This document shows positions 35,734 through 47,443 of a stretch of 64,000 nucleotides of DNA, one piece after another. How positions within the stretch are numbered: the first letter of the stretch is position 1; each line of letters starts with the position of its first letter. The stretch is from positions 85,499,710-85,563,709 of the forward strand of contig NC_086020.1 of the NCBI RefSeq assembly GCF_036323735.1. Direction: 5' to 3'. This stretch comes from Rattus norvegicus (lineage: Eukaryota > Chordata > Mammalia > Rodentia > Muridae). The translations under genes were made by a program, and so were the position numbers. The notes under the pieces were generated by a model. It did no database searches and was not told the origin of the DNA. It saw only the letters and a program-made list of their open reading frames with translations.

Positions 35734-36379
35734 AAGACTATAATACTTTTATGAAAGGAATTTAGGTGTTTCTTTGTCTATATAGTCAAAGATCTTGTCA
35801 GCCCTTTCGAAAGAACTATGGATTTTAGGGAGTAAAATGATTTATAAAATGATTATTATTATTCTGTATATATTAACTAATGTTTGAAACGAATATGGTG
35901 GCAGCTATTCCTTAATCAGATAGTTTCCCAAATAACCGCACAGAGACATTTTAATATTTCCACAATTAGGCCATAACTGGACTGAATCTTTACTAGCTCA
36001 TCTATGTTAACCTGACCACCTCTAGCCCCATCCAGCCACATGGCTAGCTATACCTTCCAAGCCCATAGTCACATCTGTCCCTTCTGATGAGAATTCCTTT
36101 CTCTTTTTTCTTCCCAGAGTTCCTTTCTTCCTTTAGGAAGTCCCACATTTCACTTGTCCAGCTACTTGTCCATCAGGTTTTTATTAAAGCCAATCACAGA
36201 ATGCCTTAGGTAGGGGAGGAAGGACAGAGACCCAATTTCACACAATGTATTCCAACAGAAGGACAGACAATAGCCTCAAAAATATGTAAGAGATTAAATA
36301 TAGGAAATTGTGAATGATAGAAAGGACTCATCCTTTACTGGGAAGAGTGCAAAGTAATTCATTCACAACACATGTAACG
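35734..36379. other. Non-coding, includes an LTR-like repeat of unassigned family
   Basis: The part 35,890-36,250 ('attccttaatcagatagtttcccaaataac', 'cagagacattttaatattt', 'tgacgagaattccttt'-like block, 'aggaagtcccacatttcac', 'ccatcaggtttttatta') looks like a diverged dispersed rodent repeat, probably an LTR. I cannot name it. Confidence 0.4.
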
Positions 36380-37235
36380 TTTTGGTGGTTTCTCACAATA
36401 TTACACACCTGGCCAAATTACTGTATATCCCAATATTTCCACTCTTAGGCATATACCATACTCCTAAGAGTTGGAAAAATGTACTCAGATATGCTCAAAG
36501 AAGCCCAGTGATTCAACTGCTGGAACAGGCTCCAGGAATGCATACCTGTAAGGAGACATCTAGTGCTTGTGAGAACACTCCAAGTAAACAAAACAAGAGA
36601 CTTGGGACCTTAGTTTCTTGAAAACATGAAATTGTACTTGGAATGTATTTTCATTCTTCTCCCAGGTGTAGCAGGTAGGAGTGAGTTTACTTCAGATTAC
36701 ATATTGTTATTTGCTGCTGTTTTTCAACTAAAAGTTTAAACTAACCTTTATATTCCTCCATGGAAAAACATGTTTTCACCATGTGAGGATTGTCCTTGTG
36801 GTGAGATACAGCTCGAACTCATGAGACCTTTACTCACATGACCCTTTTTAGCCCTCAGAGGATAAATTATCTGAAGCTCTAAAAATGGTTGGCTACTTCA
36901 TGAGACTTTAGTGTGCCTCATTCATCGGCTCCATTCTCCCAAGTCCCTCTCTTTCTAGAACAGTGACACATACAAGCCAAAAGATGAAAATAACCCAACG
37001 TCTGCCAACAGATGGATGATTAGATGGGTAACCAAACTGATGCTTGTGCACATGTATGTGTGTGCATGTGTGTGTGCCTGCATGTGTACAAAAGAGCCAT
37101 AAAGTATGATGCAATTTACAACATAGGTGAATTTTAAATAGATTGGGCTAAGACATAGATGTTAAACATGAAAGGCTGTGTATTCCATTTTTATGGACTG
37201 TACAAATAAGATGTGAGCCAGCTGTCATCTCTGGA
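36380..37235 (+). mobile_element. Ancient L1 (L1M-type) ORF2 3' fragment with a TG-repeat inside
   Basis: Diverged blocks in the right order: 'ccaatatttccactcttaggcatata', '...aacccaacgtctgccaacagatggatga', then after a TG-rich stretch (37,040-37,087) 'agccataaagtatgatgcaatttacaacatag' and 'tgtgtattccatttttatggactgta'. This is the end of a mammalian-wide old L1 ORF2. Confidence 0.65.
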
Positions 37236-38324
37236 TCAGACTGAGGGCATTAGCAAGTATAAGCGAGTGACAAGTGAGTGAACAGTGCCAGGTTCTGACA
37301 AACTATCAGATGGTCACACAAACAAAACTCGAGTTTATTAGGAGAAATAAGTGAGAAAAACATCACTGTCTCAATCAATACCCTAGTATATGTAACCGTG
37401 TAAGTATGACTGAACAAATTATTAAAGAAGAAGCTACAGCAGCTACTGCTCTTTATTTAACTGCTTTTGTGGTGGTGAATGCGGATGTAATGGTGAAGAT
37501 TGTGATGGAGGTGTTGGAGAAAGTGGTGATGGAGATGGTAGTGAGAAGAGCCATCTTCAGGATAGAACCAGGTACCTTAGGCTTCCTGTACCATCTGCTT
37601 AAGGACTGTCATTGGGCTTCTAAATGTTGGAGCATTGGAAAGTGAATATGAGCGTCAAGAAAAGGGTTCCTTTTTTCTCTTCCTCTCATTGATATAGCCA
37701 CCTGGGTGGCTTATTCCACTCCCCAGTGGAATAAGTATTTGATGCAACAGAATTCTTGATTAGGCATGGAAAGGGTGACTATCTTTTTACGTGGGTTACA
37801 AGAGGGCTTCTGAATATTCTATGGTTTGCTCAGTAGGCATGCAGTGTGATTGGAGTGGACACAAAGGAGGCTGGATTGTGAAGAGTTTAAAAAAAATGAA
37901 TGACACAGGGCACTGTACTTGTGCTGTTGATTGTAACTGAGAGCATTTGTCTCTCCGAGAAGCCAGCAGTGCTCCTCTGAGATCTGTCATGATGTCTGGT
38001 TTTGTTACTACATGAAGTAGAATTTTGAAGTGATCAGGCAAATGAGAATCAGAGTAGATTAAAGTGAGACAGAAATTTGTGATTTCTGATCTTCTATATC
38101 TTAGAATAGAACACACATGTGACAGATTTTGTTCTCAGTGATAGAGAAGAAGGTGTTTAGTGAGTTGCTGGTCACACTCCATTCCTTGTTTCTAATGAAA
38201 AAATTAATAATAACTTTGTAGAAAACTATTGTTCTCAAAGTAGGCCATCATTTCATTTCCCACTCAAAACAACTTTTAAGGATAAGCAGGGTAAACATTA
38301 TACCAATTTTATTGTATTTTATCA
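37236..38324. other. Non-coding stretch
   Basis: No gene. An imperfect GGTGAT-type repeat lies at 37,467-37,550; the open frame across it (37,406-37,645) is repeat-driven. Confidence 0.45.
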
Positions 38325-38445
38325 CATGTATATGTGTATTGTAGGCATGTGATGCATGTGTACATATGTATGTGTGCTGTATGTGTGTACATTTATGTGT
38401 GCATATATGTATGTGTATTGCATGTTGTATATGTGTATGTGGGTT
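38325..38445. repeat. Imperfect (TG)n/(TGTA)n microsatellite
   Basis: Alternating TGTG, TATG and CATG units over about 120 bp. Confidence 0.85.
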
Positions 38446-38504
38446 ATTGTGGAGATCAAAGTTTGATGTCAAGACGTTTTCTCTAATTGCTTTTCCACAT
38501 TATT

Positions 38505-38718
38505 TTTTAAGGCAGGGTTTCTCAATGGACCTAGAACTCACAGTTTTCTGGACTGGCTTTTCAGAGAGTTTTCTGGATCTACCTGTCTCTCCCTCCCAGT
38601 ACTGGGGTCACAGGTGCACGCATGTCTTACTTTTATTCATGTGGGTGCTGCAGAATCTAAACTCAAATCCCCATGAGTGCACTTTACCCAGTGAGCCATC
38701 TTCCCATTGCTCCATATC
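38505..38718 (-). mobile_element. B4/B1-type SINE
   Basis: Plus-strand text is antisense SINE: 'ggcagggtttctcaatgga', 'gaactcac', 'tggatctacctgtctctccctcccagtactggggtcacaggtgcacgcat' (B1-like), then 'ctcaaatcccca...gcactttacccagtgagccatcttccc' (ID-like). The B1-plus-ID layout is that of B4. Confidence 0.75.
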
Positions 38719-39498
38719 CCACACCTATTTCTTAAATGTTTAAATCAGAGGTGGCTCCTCAGAATTCTGTTATATTTTGTAATCATTTTTAAGCATGAGA
38801 AAATTGAGGGTTGCCTTGAGTAACTGGTGGCTTTTGCAGAAAGCTCAGGTTACTGAACCCCAAGATTAGTGGTCTTTTCTTACCTATGCATTTCCCCCTA
38901 TAAATGTCTTTTTTACTTTATGAAAAAGCAATAACTTTTTAGTAGGAAACTGGGAAGATTCATTTTTACTACCTGTGTAACAGTGACAAATGGCCTTTGA
39001 TATGCAACAACTCCCAAGATATGCTGTTTCCAACCTCTAATTGAAAAATTTACATTTATTGTTTATAAAACCCATGTGTTAGATGGGTTTTATAGACAGT
39101 TATTTTTTGTAGGAAAAGACTATATCTAATCTCTTTTGACACATAAACTGAATGTATTCCATATAGATTTTCAACCTACTGAACATTTTAAATATTTACT
39201 CTAGCAGTATTCTTTTCAATGAGCAGTCCATCCTTTTATATCATAAAACATTAGATTCTTCTTGCTTTTAAGGTGTTATTTGTATATGTTTTACTTGTTC
39301 TGGAATATTGTTGCTTATATTTTTTCTTCCTATTGTTTTACTCTCTTGTATAGCAAAATGCAAAATTCTTTTGAAATGTTTTTATCCCATGTTAATTCAT
39401 CATTCAGTGACCATACATATGCCAATTTATATAAACACGCCCAAGATAGAGGATGCCACAGATTAAGCAGAGTGAGATAAAACTGTGTTCACACCCTT
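38719..39498. other. AT-rich non-coding stretch
   Basis: Nothing recognised. Confidence 0.45.
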
Positions 39499-39602
39499 TT
39501 ACATACAAAGGCACATAACGTTGTCCACTTTGTACATGGAGATGATGTCAAGGCACTTCAGTAACCGGTGGTAGAGATTCTTCTTCGTTTCTTCTTCCTG
39601 CA
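39499..39602 (-). pseudogene. Possible prolactin-family last-exon relic
   Basis: Read on the minus strand there is an open stretch of about 34 codons ending in TAA at 39,499, containing NLYHRLLKCLDIISMYKVDN and then further cysteines. Prolactin-family proteins end with a Tyr/Phe-x-x-Leu-Leu-x-Cys-Leu block followed by Lys-Val/Ile-Asp and a last cysteine pair. Here the Cys-Leu, the LysValAspAsn and later Cys residues occur in that order with one extra residue between. A Cys-to-stop tail of normal length is missing. A 'cctttcag' acceptor-like site lies directly upstream, although true family exon 5 begins further upstream. No other exon was found in the window. Chance similarity is possible. 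Confidence 0.35.
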
Positions 39603-39609
39603 CTGAAAG

Positions 39610-40485
39610 GCAATGCTGGAAATGTGGCCCGTGCAGGATTTACTCACTGTGGGAGATCCCTACACTGCCCAGAATCAGCCACAGTTTCTAACACTAAGCA
39701 GTACATCTTGGAGATTTTAGACATATCTCAATGCTAGGACAACAAAGTGCTTTCCACCTTGCTCCAGCTTGTAGATAGATTCGTTTGTACAACACATAAT
39801 GGAGAGACAGCCAAGGAGTAATGGGCTGGGGATAACACAAGGCTTTGTTAGTTCCTGTCTTCTTCCATATTATCAGTTCTGAAGTTTATTTCCCTCAATT
39901 ATCAAAGATTTTCTTCTTGTACATTGTGGTCATTCAGAATTCATGTAGCTCTTCTTAAATGGAAAGTATCATTGGTCAGTAAAAGAGTTATGGTTAATCA
40001 CCAAGTTATATTTGTGGATACAAACCTAATCCTAAGTTCAAGAAATAAAAATATATTTACATAGAGTGGTAAAATTGAAGAAGAAATATCCAACTACTTG
40101 GGAACATGTCAACCCAAAGGTGATCTCAATGTCTCTGTCTGCATATATCTAAAATGTCTCCTAGATCTGTGTACACAGCTTTTCCTATGACCATACCCTT
40201 ACATGCATCTTTCTTGACCAATCTCAGCCTGTAATTCCAGCAAGCTCTACCTCTGCCCCATGAATTTGCCTGATTTGCTCTTCCTAGTCATGGAATTGCC
40301 TAATTTTGGTTTGGTGCATTGACTTCTTTCATCAAAAGTATTTTCCTTTCATTCTGCTGTCATATGTAACGGCACTCTGTTCTTTTTCTACAGCTGGACA
40401 ACAAGGCATAGTGTGGAAGAATATGTCAAATGTATTTAACTATGCAGTACAAAGAAATCTAAACTGTTTTCATTTTCTCACTATA
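39610..40485. other. Non-coding stretch
   Basis: Nothing recognised beyond the relic next to it. Confidence 0.45.
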
Positions 40486-40860
40486 TAAATAATGCATTTT
40501 GAACATATAAGTTTGTGTGTGAATATTTTCAGCTCATTGTATCCATGGGAGAGTGGAATTGCTGCATCATGGGGAATTACGTGTAAGTTTCTCCAGAGAA
40601 TATCATTTTACTTTTCTACCAAGATTCGGGAAGGTTCCAATATTTTCACAAAATTTGACAACCATTTTCTATTTTCCACTTTTTTAAGAAAATAAATTAC
40701 AACCATTAGATGTGAACTGGTATCTTATTATAATTTTGATCAACAATTTCCTAATGATAAATGAAGTTGAGTGCCTTATCATGATCTAGATATTCATTTT
40801 CTTTGGAGGAATGCCTATTCAAATAGTTTACTCATGTTTAAAATGTTTAAGTTCATTAGA
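40486..40860 (-). mobile_element. Ancient L1 (L1M-type) ORF2 fragment
   Basis: The plus strand reads as antisense L1: 'gagtggaattgctgcatcatgg', 'accattagatgtgaactggtatcttattataattttgat', 'caatttcctaatgataaatgaagttgag', 'ctttggaggaatgcctattcaa'. Order and spacing match the old mammalian L1 ORF2 end. Confidence 0.7.
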
Positions 40861-41154
40861 AGGTTTTATTTTATGTAATAGTTTTATACTTTAAAAAAGT
40901 ATTAAAATGTATAGTTCTTATTAAAAAAATCCAGCCATGCATATGGTAACACCTACTATAACAATTAGTATAATACATTTAAAACTAACTTTGATATATT
41001 ACTAGGGTCTTAGTATAAACTTAAATATCTACAGTTTCTCATTTTTTTTAAGTTTCATGAAATGTCTTTTATCTCTTCCAAGATTCAAAATATCATTTAC
41101 TCATTTTTCTGTTGTCAGTTCCACTTGGATATGAACTTTTTTCAGATAAATGTT

Positions 41155-41289
41155 TAGTGTGTATGTGTGCATGTATGTATGAGTGTGTGTGTTTACATCT
41201 TTATGTATGTATGCATGCATGTTTGTATGTGTGTATGTGCCTTATGTGTTGATGTATGTAAATATGTATGCATGCATGTATGTATATGT

Positions 41290-41326
<37 letters not shown>
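41155..41326. repeat. (TGTA)n/(GT)n microsatellite
   Basis: TGTATG/CATG units followed by about 18 GT dinucleotides (41,287-41,323). Confidence 0.9.
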
Positions 41327-41328
<2 letters not shown>

Positions 41329-41829
41329 TCTGTATAGAAGCACTGGAATTCTCAATAGCAAGATGCTATTTTCCTGCAATTTAACAGTTTTCCAGGGATC
41401 AGACTGGCATAAGGAGCTTTGGAGAGGAAGATCAAGAAGGTAAATCATATTTGTGTGAACCTTGTCTAGACAATAGGCATGGGCACAGCTCAAAGCCTCC
41501 TGGGAAGATGTCTCTATTCAGGCTCTACTATGTTTCTCTGTTTCCTTGTTGTCATCTTTAGTCACTGGGTACATCACAGGTGTAGGCAATGTAGAGAGAG
41601 CCATAATCTCCTCCTTGAGTGTTTTGTTGGCCCCTGTAAGAATGTTGACATTTTCTTTTTGTTCAGTCCTTTGGAATGTTGGACAGAAGTTCTCTTTCCT
41701 TGTGATTTCTGTGGTTTTGTGTCCAGGTAACACTGACTTCATAGAATGAAGTAGAAATTATTTCTTCTAATGCTTATTAGAATCTTTTAACTTTTTAAAA
41801 AAGTTTTTAATATTAATATATATTAATAC

Positions 41830-42038
41830 ATAAATTAAATGTATGTGTGCAGGAAGATACATGCTAGTGAGTACAGGTGCCCATGGAGGTCAGAAATGCA
41901 TGGTCTTCCTAAAGCTGGAGTCAGAGACAGCTCATAAGTCTGGGTGCTGGAACCTGACTTTGTGGTACTGGGAATTTGACTCAGGTCCTCTGTGAGAGGA
42001 GTATGCACTCAACTACTTTGCCATCCTTTCAGCTCCAT
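41830..42038 (-). mobile_element. B3 SINE, old copy
   Basis: The plus strand is antisense B3: 'tgtatgtgtgcagg', 'acaggtgcccatggaggtcagaaatg', 'ctggagtcagagacagctcataagtctgggtgctgg', 'actcaggtcctctg', 'actttgccatcctttcagctcc'. Confidence 0.85.
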
Positions 42039-44617
42039 TAAAGGAGTCTGTGAAGGATTGTTGTTAAATTTTCTTAAATGTTTAACCGAAATCATTAGCA
42101 AGCTCAACAAGCCCAGAACTTTGCTGTGTAGGAGACTTTAAAATAATAAATCTGACCTTCATATATATATTTTAAAGACATCCAGAATATTTATTTCTTC
42201 CTTATGATACTTTGTGTATTCATTGAAATTTGTCCATTTCATGACTATCATCTAGTTTGTTGTCATATGGTTGTTGGTGGTGGCCCTTTATAATTCTCTT
42301 TATTTCGCTAAAATCATTTATAATCATTCCTCCTTTTATTCTCAGCAGTGTAACGACTATATTTAGTTTTTGACTCACTAAATAATTTGAGTGGGGGGGT
42401 GAGGAAGCATGCTTTTAATCTCGTAATTGGAAAGCAGAGATAAAAAGAAAGCCACAATCATGCATATTGGGAGTTTCAGTAAGACTCTGTATAAACAAAA
42501 TATACATGTATTTTCTTATTTTTAAAATATCAACAACCTGTTGACAAACATATTTAAATATTAGAACACAGTTGTTGGATCTTAATATGTTTTTAATTCT
42601 CTAGTTTATTTATGCTCTCATTTAAAGGAACATTTTTGACCTTTTGCTTACTTTTAACTTGCTTGTTTATATTTTCCTATTTTTTATCAAGGTAGAAAAA
42701 TCAGGTGTGTGTTTGAACAATTGTTTGACATTGGTGCTTACAACTATGTTCACCCATCACAAGTGGTTTCTGATTTCACTTGGGGGAATGGTAAGCACTT
42801 TAGTAAATATTTTCAGAAAAACTGGATGTTCCCAAGCAGATGAATAAAGCTTGACTCTTATTTCACATCAATCAACCCAAAATGAATTAAAGACCAAAAG
42901 CATATGTTATGACATCTTTAAATCATGGTAATTATTTAATAATAGTTTAACTAATTTTCATATGAATATGAATATATTTTAGAAACTTTTCTCTTTTATC
43001 GACTCTTCATTTAAATTCATATGATTAGAAAACATATTTCAATCTTTCAATGTATGATTTCAGTCTTTTAAAATTCTTTGACAATTGCTTTATGCATAGC
43101 TTTGCCTATCCTGTAAATTCCATAGATATGTGGGATGAATATGTTTATTAGATCCAGCTGGGCTGTCTTGCTATTTATGTCTCTGGAAGTCTTGGTTGCC
43201 TGTCTAGTTGTTCCATGCATTATTGAAAGCAACGGACCTAAGACTAAGATTAACTCTCTAAGGAGAGAAATAAGTAGCAGTAGTCCCCAAAGCTGAGATC
43301 TGAACCTTGTTGACAAAAGGTATTTGTGAGTTAGTGTTCATTTTCCCTAAATGGGACACAACACCAGCAGATACTCCTGACTCCTTGGTGGTGCAGTTTT
43401 CCAAGCTGAGATAAAGAAGAGCTGGCCAACAGCTTCTGTGATCCACATGCAATCTACTGGTAACAGATTGGGTATCCCTCACAGAAATCTGTCCTGTTCC
43501 TATTACAGTTATCCTTTAGTGCCCTTTGGGTCAGCAAAGAAATACTTCCAAGTCACAGATTCAGGGTGACAAGGAAGGAAGCTAACCTTTGATCCAAGGG
43601 CCAGTAAATTGTTGGTGCAGGGCTTGGCTGTGTGCTTTGCATCTGTATCCTATGTGTCCTTGCACTTGAACATGATAATCACATGACTCTATTTATGTCT
43701 GAAAAGTTAGAGCCGCCATGTGAACAGCAAGGTGAATAAACTCTTGTTTCTTCCCTGACCCTGACACAGTTCTAACTGCTCAATAGGACTTTCATTCATT
43801 GAAGCTGTCATTGTGTCCTGTTTGACAATTAATTACTCAAATTCAACAGGATACCATTCAATATTTTGTTACCTAAATTCTACATGTGAAAGTTCCTTAG
43901 AACAACTTGTACATAATACAGAAGTAAGACTGAAAATAATGTATGTAGATAGCTTATAACATTAAATATGAGAAAATTTCTATGATCCTCATTCTTAAAA
44001 TCAATCCCATTTGAACTGATGTCTTTCATATTTTTATCCTTATGTGTAACTTCTATTAATCTTTCCATGTTTCTCTTTTCCTTAGTAATGATAACAGCCA
44101 GCTAGCTTTCTCTGTGTAGTGAGGTGGTCCAAACCTTCATTCTTCAAGAGTTTTATTTAAATGCCTGTATTTCTTCATTTAACTGTTAATATTATATGTG
44201 GAAGTGCTTAATATCAGCACTGAGAAATGCTCCAGAAGTTGAAAATATTCTCTCTTGCCCTTCATTGTGTAGCAGCAATGGAATTTTCCCTCAGTCATTA
44301 GAGTCATTTCCTATAGGCACCATATTTGCCTCATAATCATCGTCTGCCTTGGTTCAGAGACATAGGATCACATGTCCTGATGGCAGTCTTATTTTACAGT
44401 TTGATGAAACATTGCTGTATGTCTGTAACACCATTGGCCTCTGGGAAAGAGGGATCGTGAACTGCGAGTTCAATTCCCCAGGCCTGAAATCCAAATATCT
44501 GTCAACTAGCTGGTAGGAAAAACTTGAGGAGGAAATGTGTATACTTTGTCCACACTTGATTTCTAGACTCAAATATTGTAGTTTGGAGAGAGAATGCATG
44601 ATGTAGTGATCTCTGAA
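42039..44617. other. AT-rich non-coding stretch
   Basis: No gene. A degraded B1-like block may sit at 42,395-42,510 ('aagcatgcttttaatctcgtaattgg'). The part near 43,170-43,230 ('gttgcctgtctagttgttccatgcattattgaaag') resembles antisense L1 endonuclease sequence. Both are too short to call. Confidence 0.4.
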
Positions 44618-44693
44618 AACACACACACACACGCACACACACATACACACACATGCACACATACACACACATACATACATATACACATACACG

Positions 44694-44739
<46 letters not shown>

Positions 44740-44747
44740 CACACACT
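44618..44747. repeat. (CA)n microsatellite, interrupted
   Basis: About 130 bp of CA with GCA, TACA and TATA interruptions; the last half is pure. Reading frames made of Cys-Val or His-Thr come from it. Confidence 0.97.
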
Positions 44748-45803
44748 ACAAGATCCATCTATTACATCCTCTTAAACATCATGTTCTTTGGGTTCTGTGT
44801 CTCAATCGTGGTGTAACTGGGTCTCAGGTAAGCTGTCTTTTGTCTAGCTGGGTTTTGCCTTCCAAGTGGTGGGACATGATTATACTGGGTAATCATATAA
44901 GACCCACTGCTGTGCTCATGTCTATGAAGGGAGTCCCTGAACCCAAACATTGTTGTGCTGAACACAAAACACAGAGATGGATTCTGAGTCCGTGAATGGA
45001 GATAGCATGTGAGAACAGCACTTGGAGCATATCTATTCTGACAATAGTAATTGAATCACTAGGTATATGTACATGGTTTTATAAATACAGAGATGGCTAT
45101 CTTACTTTTAACTTTTAGTAGTATGCATGTGTATGGCAAATATGACAAGTTAATAGCTTATCATATTTAGCTAATCTTCGCTTTGTACTAGCCCTGTAGT
45201 TTATAACTTGGAAATGTACAGTTTTATAAAGTCATGATGACACTTAGATGAAAAATAATACAGAACATTCTGTAGCCTAAAAAAAACAGACAACATTAAG
45301 GTCAATTTATAAAAATGAATTAATGTAGCCTATACAAAACCAGCCTTTTTATTTGAAACTAATTATCTAAATAAACTCAGTAATGAGGTAGAAAAATATT
45401 GGAGTTATTTCATTAATCTGCATCTGTATAACTCATGTAAAACTGAAACATTATTTATATTGAATAAAGGGTCCATTAAGTTTGATGCATATTAACTGAT
45501 AATCCAGGGAAGAAAGGAAACCTATACCTCACTGCTGAAATGGGTTCTTTCTTGTTGCTGCCAGTGAGCTCTGAGAGCACAGTGAGCTGTGACATGGGAA
45601 GGACAGCTGGACTTACAGAAGAGGGCAAGGATATTTATATCTAAATAGCCACTTACAGAGCCACCAAAGGCACATTGTCATATTTCAAGGATTCTTGAGA
45701 CAGGGTGTCCTTTGGGTACAACCAGGTCATATCAGAGAATACTAGACTAATAATAATTTTGGATGGTAGAACCATCCAAGCCCCGTGTGGGAAGTAATGC
45801 AGT
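44748..45803. other. Non-coding stretch
   Basis: Nothing recognised. Confidence 0.45.
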
Positions 45804-46118
45804 TGTGATGGTTTGTAGAATTAGCCCAGGGAGTGACACTATTAGCCTTGTTGGAGTAGGTGTGCCAGTGTGGATGTGGGTTTAAGACCCTAATTTTAGC
45901 TCCCTAGAAGTCAATCTTCCACGAGCAGCCTTCAGATGAAGATGTAGAACGTTCAGCTTTGCCTGCACCGTGCCTGCCTGGATGCTGCCATACTCCCATC
46001 TTGATGATACTGGACTGAACCTCTGAACTTGTAAACCAGCCCCAATTAAATGTTGTCCTTTATAAGTCTTGCCTTGGTCATGGTGTCTGTTCACAGCAGT
46101 AAAACCCTAGCTAAGACA
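45804..46118 (+). mobile_element. 5' LTR of a MaLR/ERVL-type element (host of the nested provirus)
   Basis: Starts TGTGATGG and ends CTAAGACA. It aligns along its whole length with the LTR at 54,275-54,583. It carries an 'aattaaatgttgtcctttata' block before the end. The next bases of the original element (GAAG then the Leu-type primer site at 52,459) now sit 6.3 kb away because a provirus entered here. The five bases before it are GCAGT and those after the 3' LTR are GCAAC, a partial 5-bp duplication. Confidence 0.85.
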
Positions 46119-46121
46119 GAA

Positions 46122-46727
46122 TGAAAGACCCCAGCTTAGCAGCAGTAACGCCATTTTGCAAGGCTGTACTTAAGATGACTGGTTCAGGGAAAGGTTAGAA
46201 CACTGAGTACACAGCGGCTGCCAAGCAGGATGTGTTTGGTTGAAGGCCTGGCAACAGGACGACTTCGGTTGAGCACCTGACAATGAAAAAAAAAAGCCCC
46301 GGGAGAGGTCCCACACCCTGGTGGGGGGCCGAGTCAGTCGTTATGTTCCAAGAAGGTAGCTAAGAAACTTGCCCCCGGGCTGAACCCTTGGGGGGCCGAG
46401 TCAGCCGTTATGTTTCAGGAAGGTAGCTAGGAAACTTGCCCCCGGGCTAAACCCTTGCCATATTAGAATCCACCAATTATATCCCTGTAACCATGCATCT
46501 GCTTCTGTATGCTTGCTTCTGCTCCCCAAAATCCTATAAAAGCCCATCCTTGGTTCCGTGGGGCGCGCCAGTCCCCCGAGTGACTGAAGCGCCCGCAGGT
46601 GCCTGTGCCTGTGTATCCCGACAATAAACCAAATCCTCTTGCTGATTGCATCCTGTGGTGTCTCGGTCTGGTCTTTGGAGTTAGAGGATCTCCATCCCGA
46701 GGGAAAGTTCTCCCTGAGAGCTTTTCA
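46122..46727 (+). mobile_element. Provirus 5' LTR
   Basis: 606 bp. U3 contains a 67-bp tandem duplication (46,323-46,389 and 46,390-46,456), a TATA box (tataaaa, 46,535-46,541) and a probable R start at the gcgcgccagtc block near 46,562. A poly(A) signal, aataaa, lies at 46,623-46,628. U5 follows, ending CTTTTCA at 46,727. Confidence 0.95.
46323..46456 (+). promoter_or_regulatory. U3 direct repeat (2 x 67 bp, enhancer-like)
   Basis: Both units begin ggggggccgagtcag and end gggct.aaccctt, with about six mismatches between them. Duplicated U3 blocks of this size are typical enhancers in gammaretroviruses. The same pair occurs in the 3' LTR at 52,048-52,181. Confidence 0.85.
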
Positions 46728-46729
46728 TT

Positions 46730-46747
46730 TGGTGCATTGGCCGGGAA
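46730..46747 (+). other. Primer binding site, tRNA-Gly
   Basis: tggtgcattggccgggaa lies two bases after the LTR. It is the exact 18-base complement of the 3' end of tRNA-Gly(GCC) with its CCA. Confidence 0.93.
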
Positions 46748-46787
46748 AGGAGATCCTCCACCCAGGGACCACCGACCACCCACTGGG

Positions 46788-46796
46788 AGGTAAGCC
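46788..46796 (+). other. Leader splice donor candidate
   Basis: GGGAGGTAAGCC, with the GT at 46,790-46,791, is a near-consensus donor between the primer site and gag, where gammaretroviruses place the donor for env mRNA. Env itself is deleted here. Confidence 0.75.
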
Positions 46797-46847
46797 GGCC
46801 GGCGTCTGTCTGTCTGTCTGATTCTGTCTCATTCTGCCTTATTCTGT

Positions 46848-47135
46848 CTGTTCTGTGAGCGCTCAGCCAGGTCTGTTCTGTGAGCGCTCAGCCAGGTTCT
46901 GTGAGCGCTCAGCTGGGTCTGTTCTGTGAGCGCTCAGCCAGGTTCTGTGAGCGCTCAGCTAGGTCTGTTCTGTGAGCGCTCAGCCAGGTCTGTTCTGTGA
47001 GGGCTCAGCCAGGTTCTGTGAGTGCTCAGCCAGGTCTGTTCTGTGAGCGCTCAGCCAGGTCTGTTCTGTGAGCGCTCAGCCAGGTCTGTTCTGTGAGCGC
47101 TCAGCCAGGTCTGTTCTGTGAGCGCTCAGCCAGGT
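46848..47135 (+). repeat. Leader tandem array: 12 units (nine of 25 bp, three of 21 bp) around a 10-nt palindrome
   Basis: The 25-bp unit is CTGTTCTGTGAGCGCTCAGC followed by CAGGT; the 21-bp variant lacks CTGT at its start. Ten of the 12 units keep the perfect palindrome TGAGCGCTCA. Unit 7 has GAGGGCTC and unit 8 GAGTGCTC. A short (TCTG)n run precedes it (46,804-46,850). The array occupies the dimerisation/packaging part of the leader, between the splice donor and gag. Confidence 0.97.
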
Positions 47136-47443
47136 TGTTTGGAATTTGGGTGGGACGAAGAAGGAGCTGACAAGCTCGGACTTCTCGCCCCGCAGCCCTG
47201 GAAGACGTTCCAAGGGTGTTGGGGCCCGACTTTTCGGGGCCCAATCTGGGAGAGGAGAAAGATCCGGACTAACGGCACCTCTGTCTGTATTTTTGGCTTT
47301 CAGAGGGCCCCGGACCTTTGCCACCTCCATCTGACTTTTTGCTTTCAGTTTGGTACCAAAGCCGTGCAGCACGCCTGTCTGTTGTTTGTTTGACTGTTGG
47401 TGTTGTTTGTTTTCTCTGTGTCCTAATCTTCCTTAGAACTAAC

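Noticed and set aside
44354..44995. Long frames over the (CA)n tract, rich in Cys-Val or His-Thr
   Set aside because: They result from reading a dinucleotide repeat; there is no conserved sequence on either side.
46848..47135. CRISPR-like array (regular repeats with palindromes)
   Set aside because: Units are contiguous with no spacers, lie in a retroviral leader, and the genome is mammalian.
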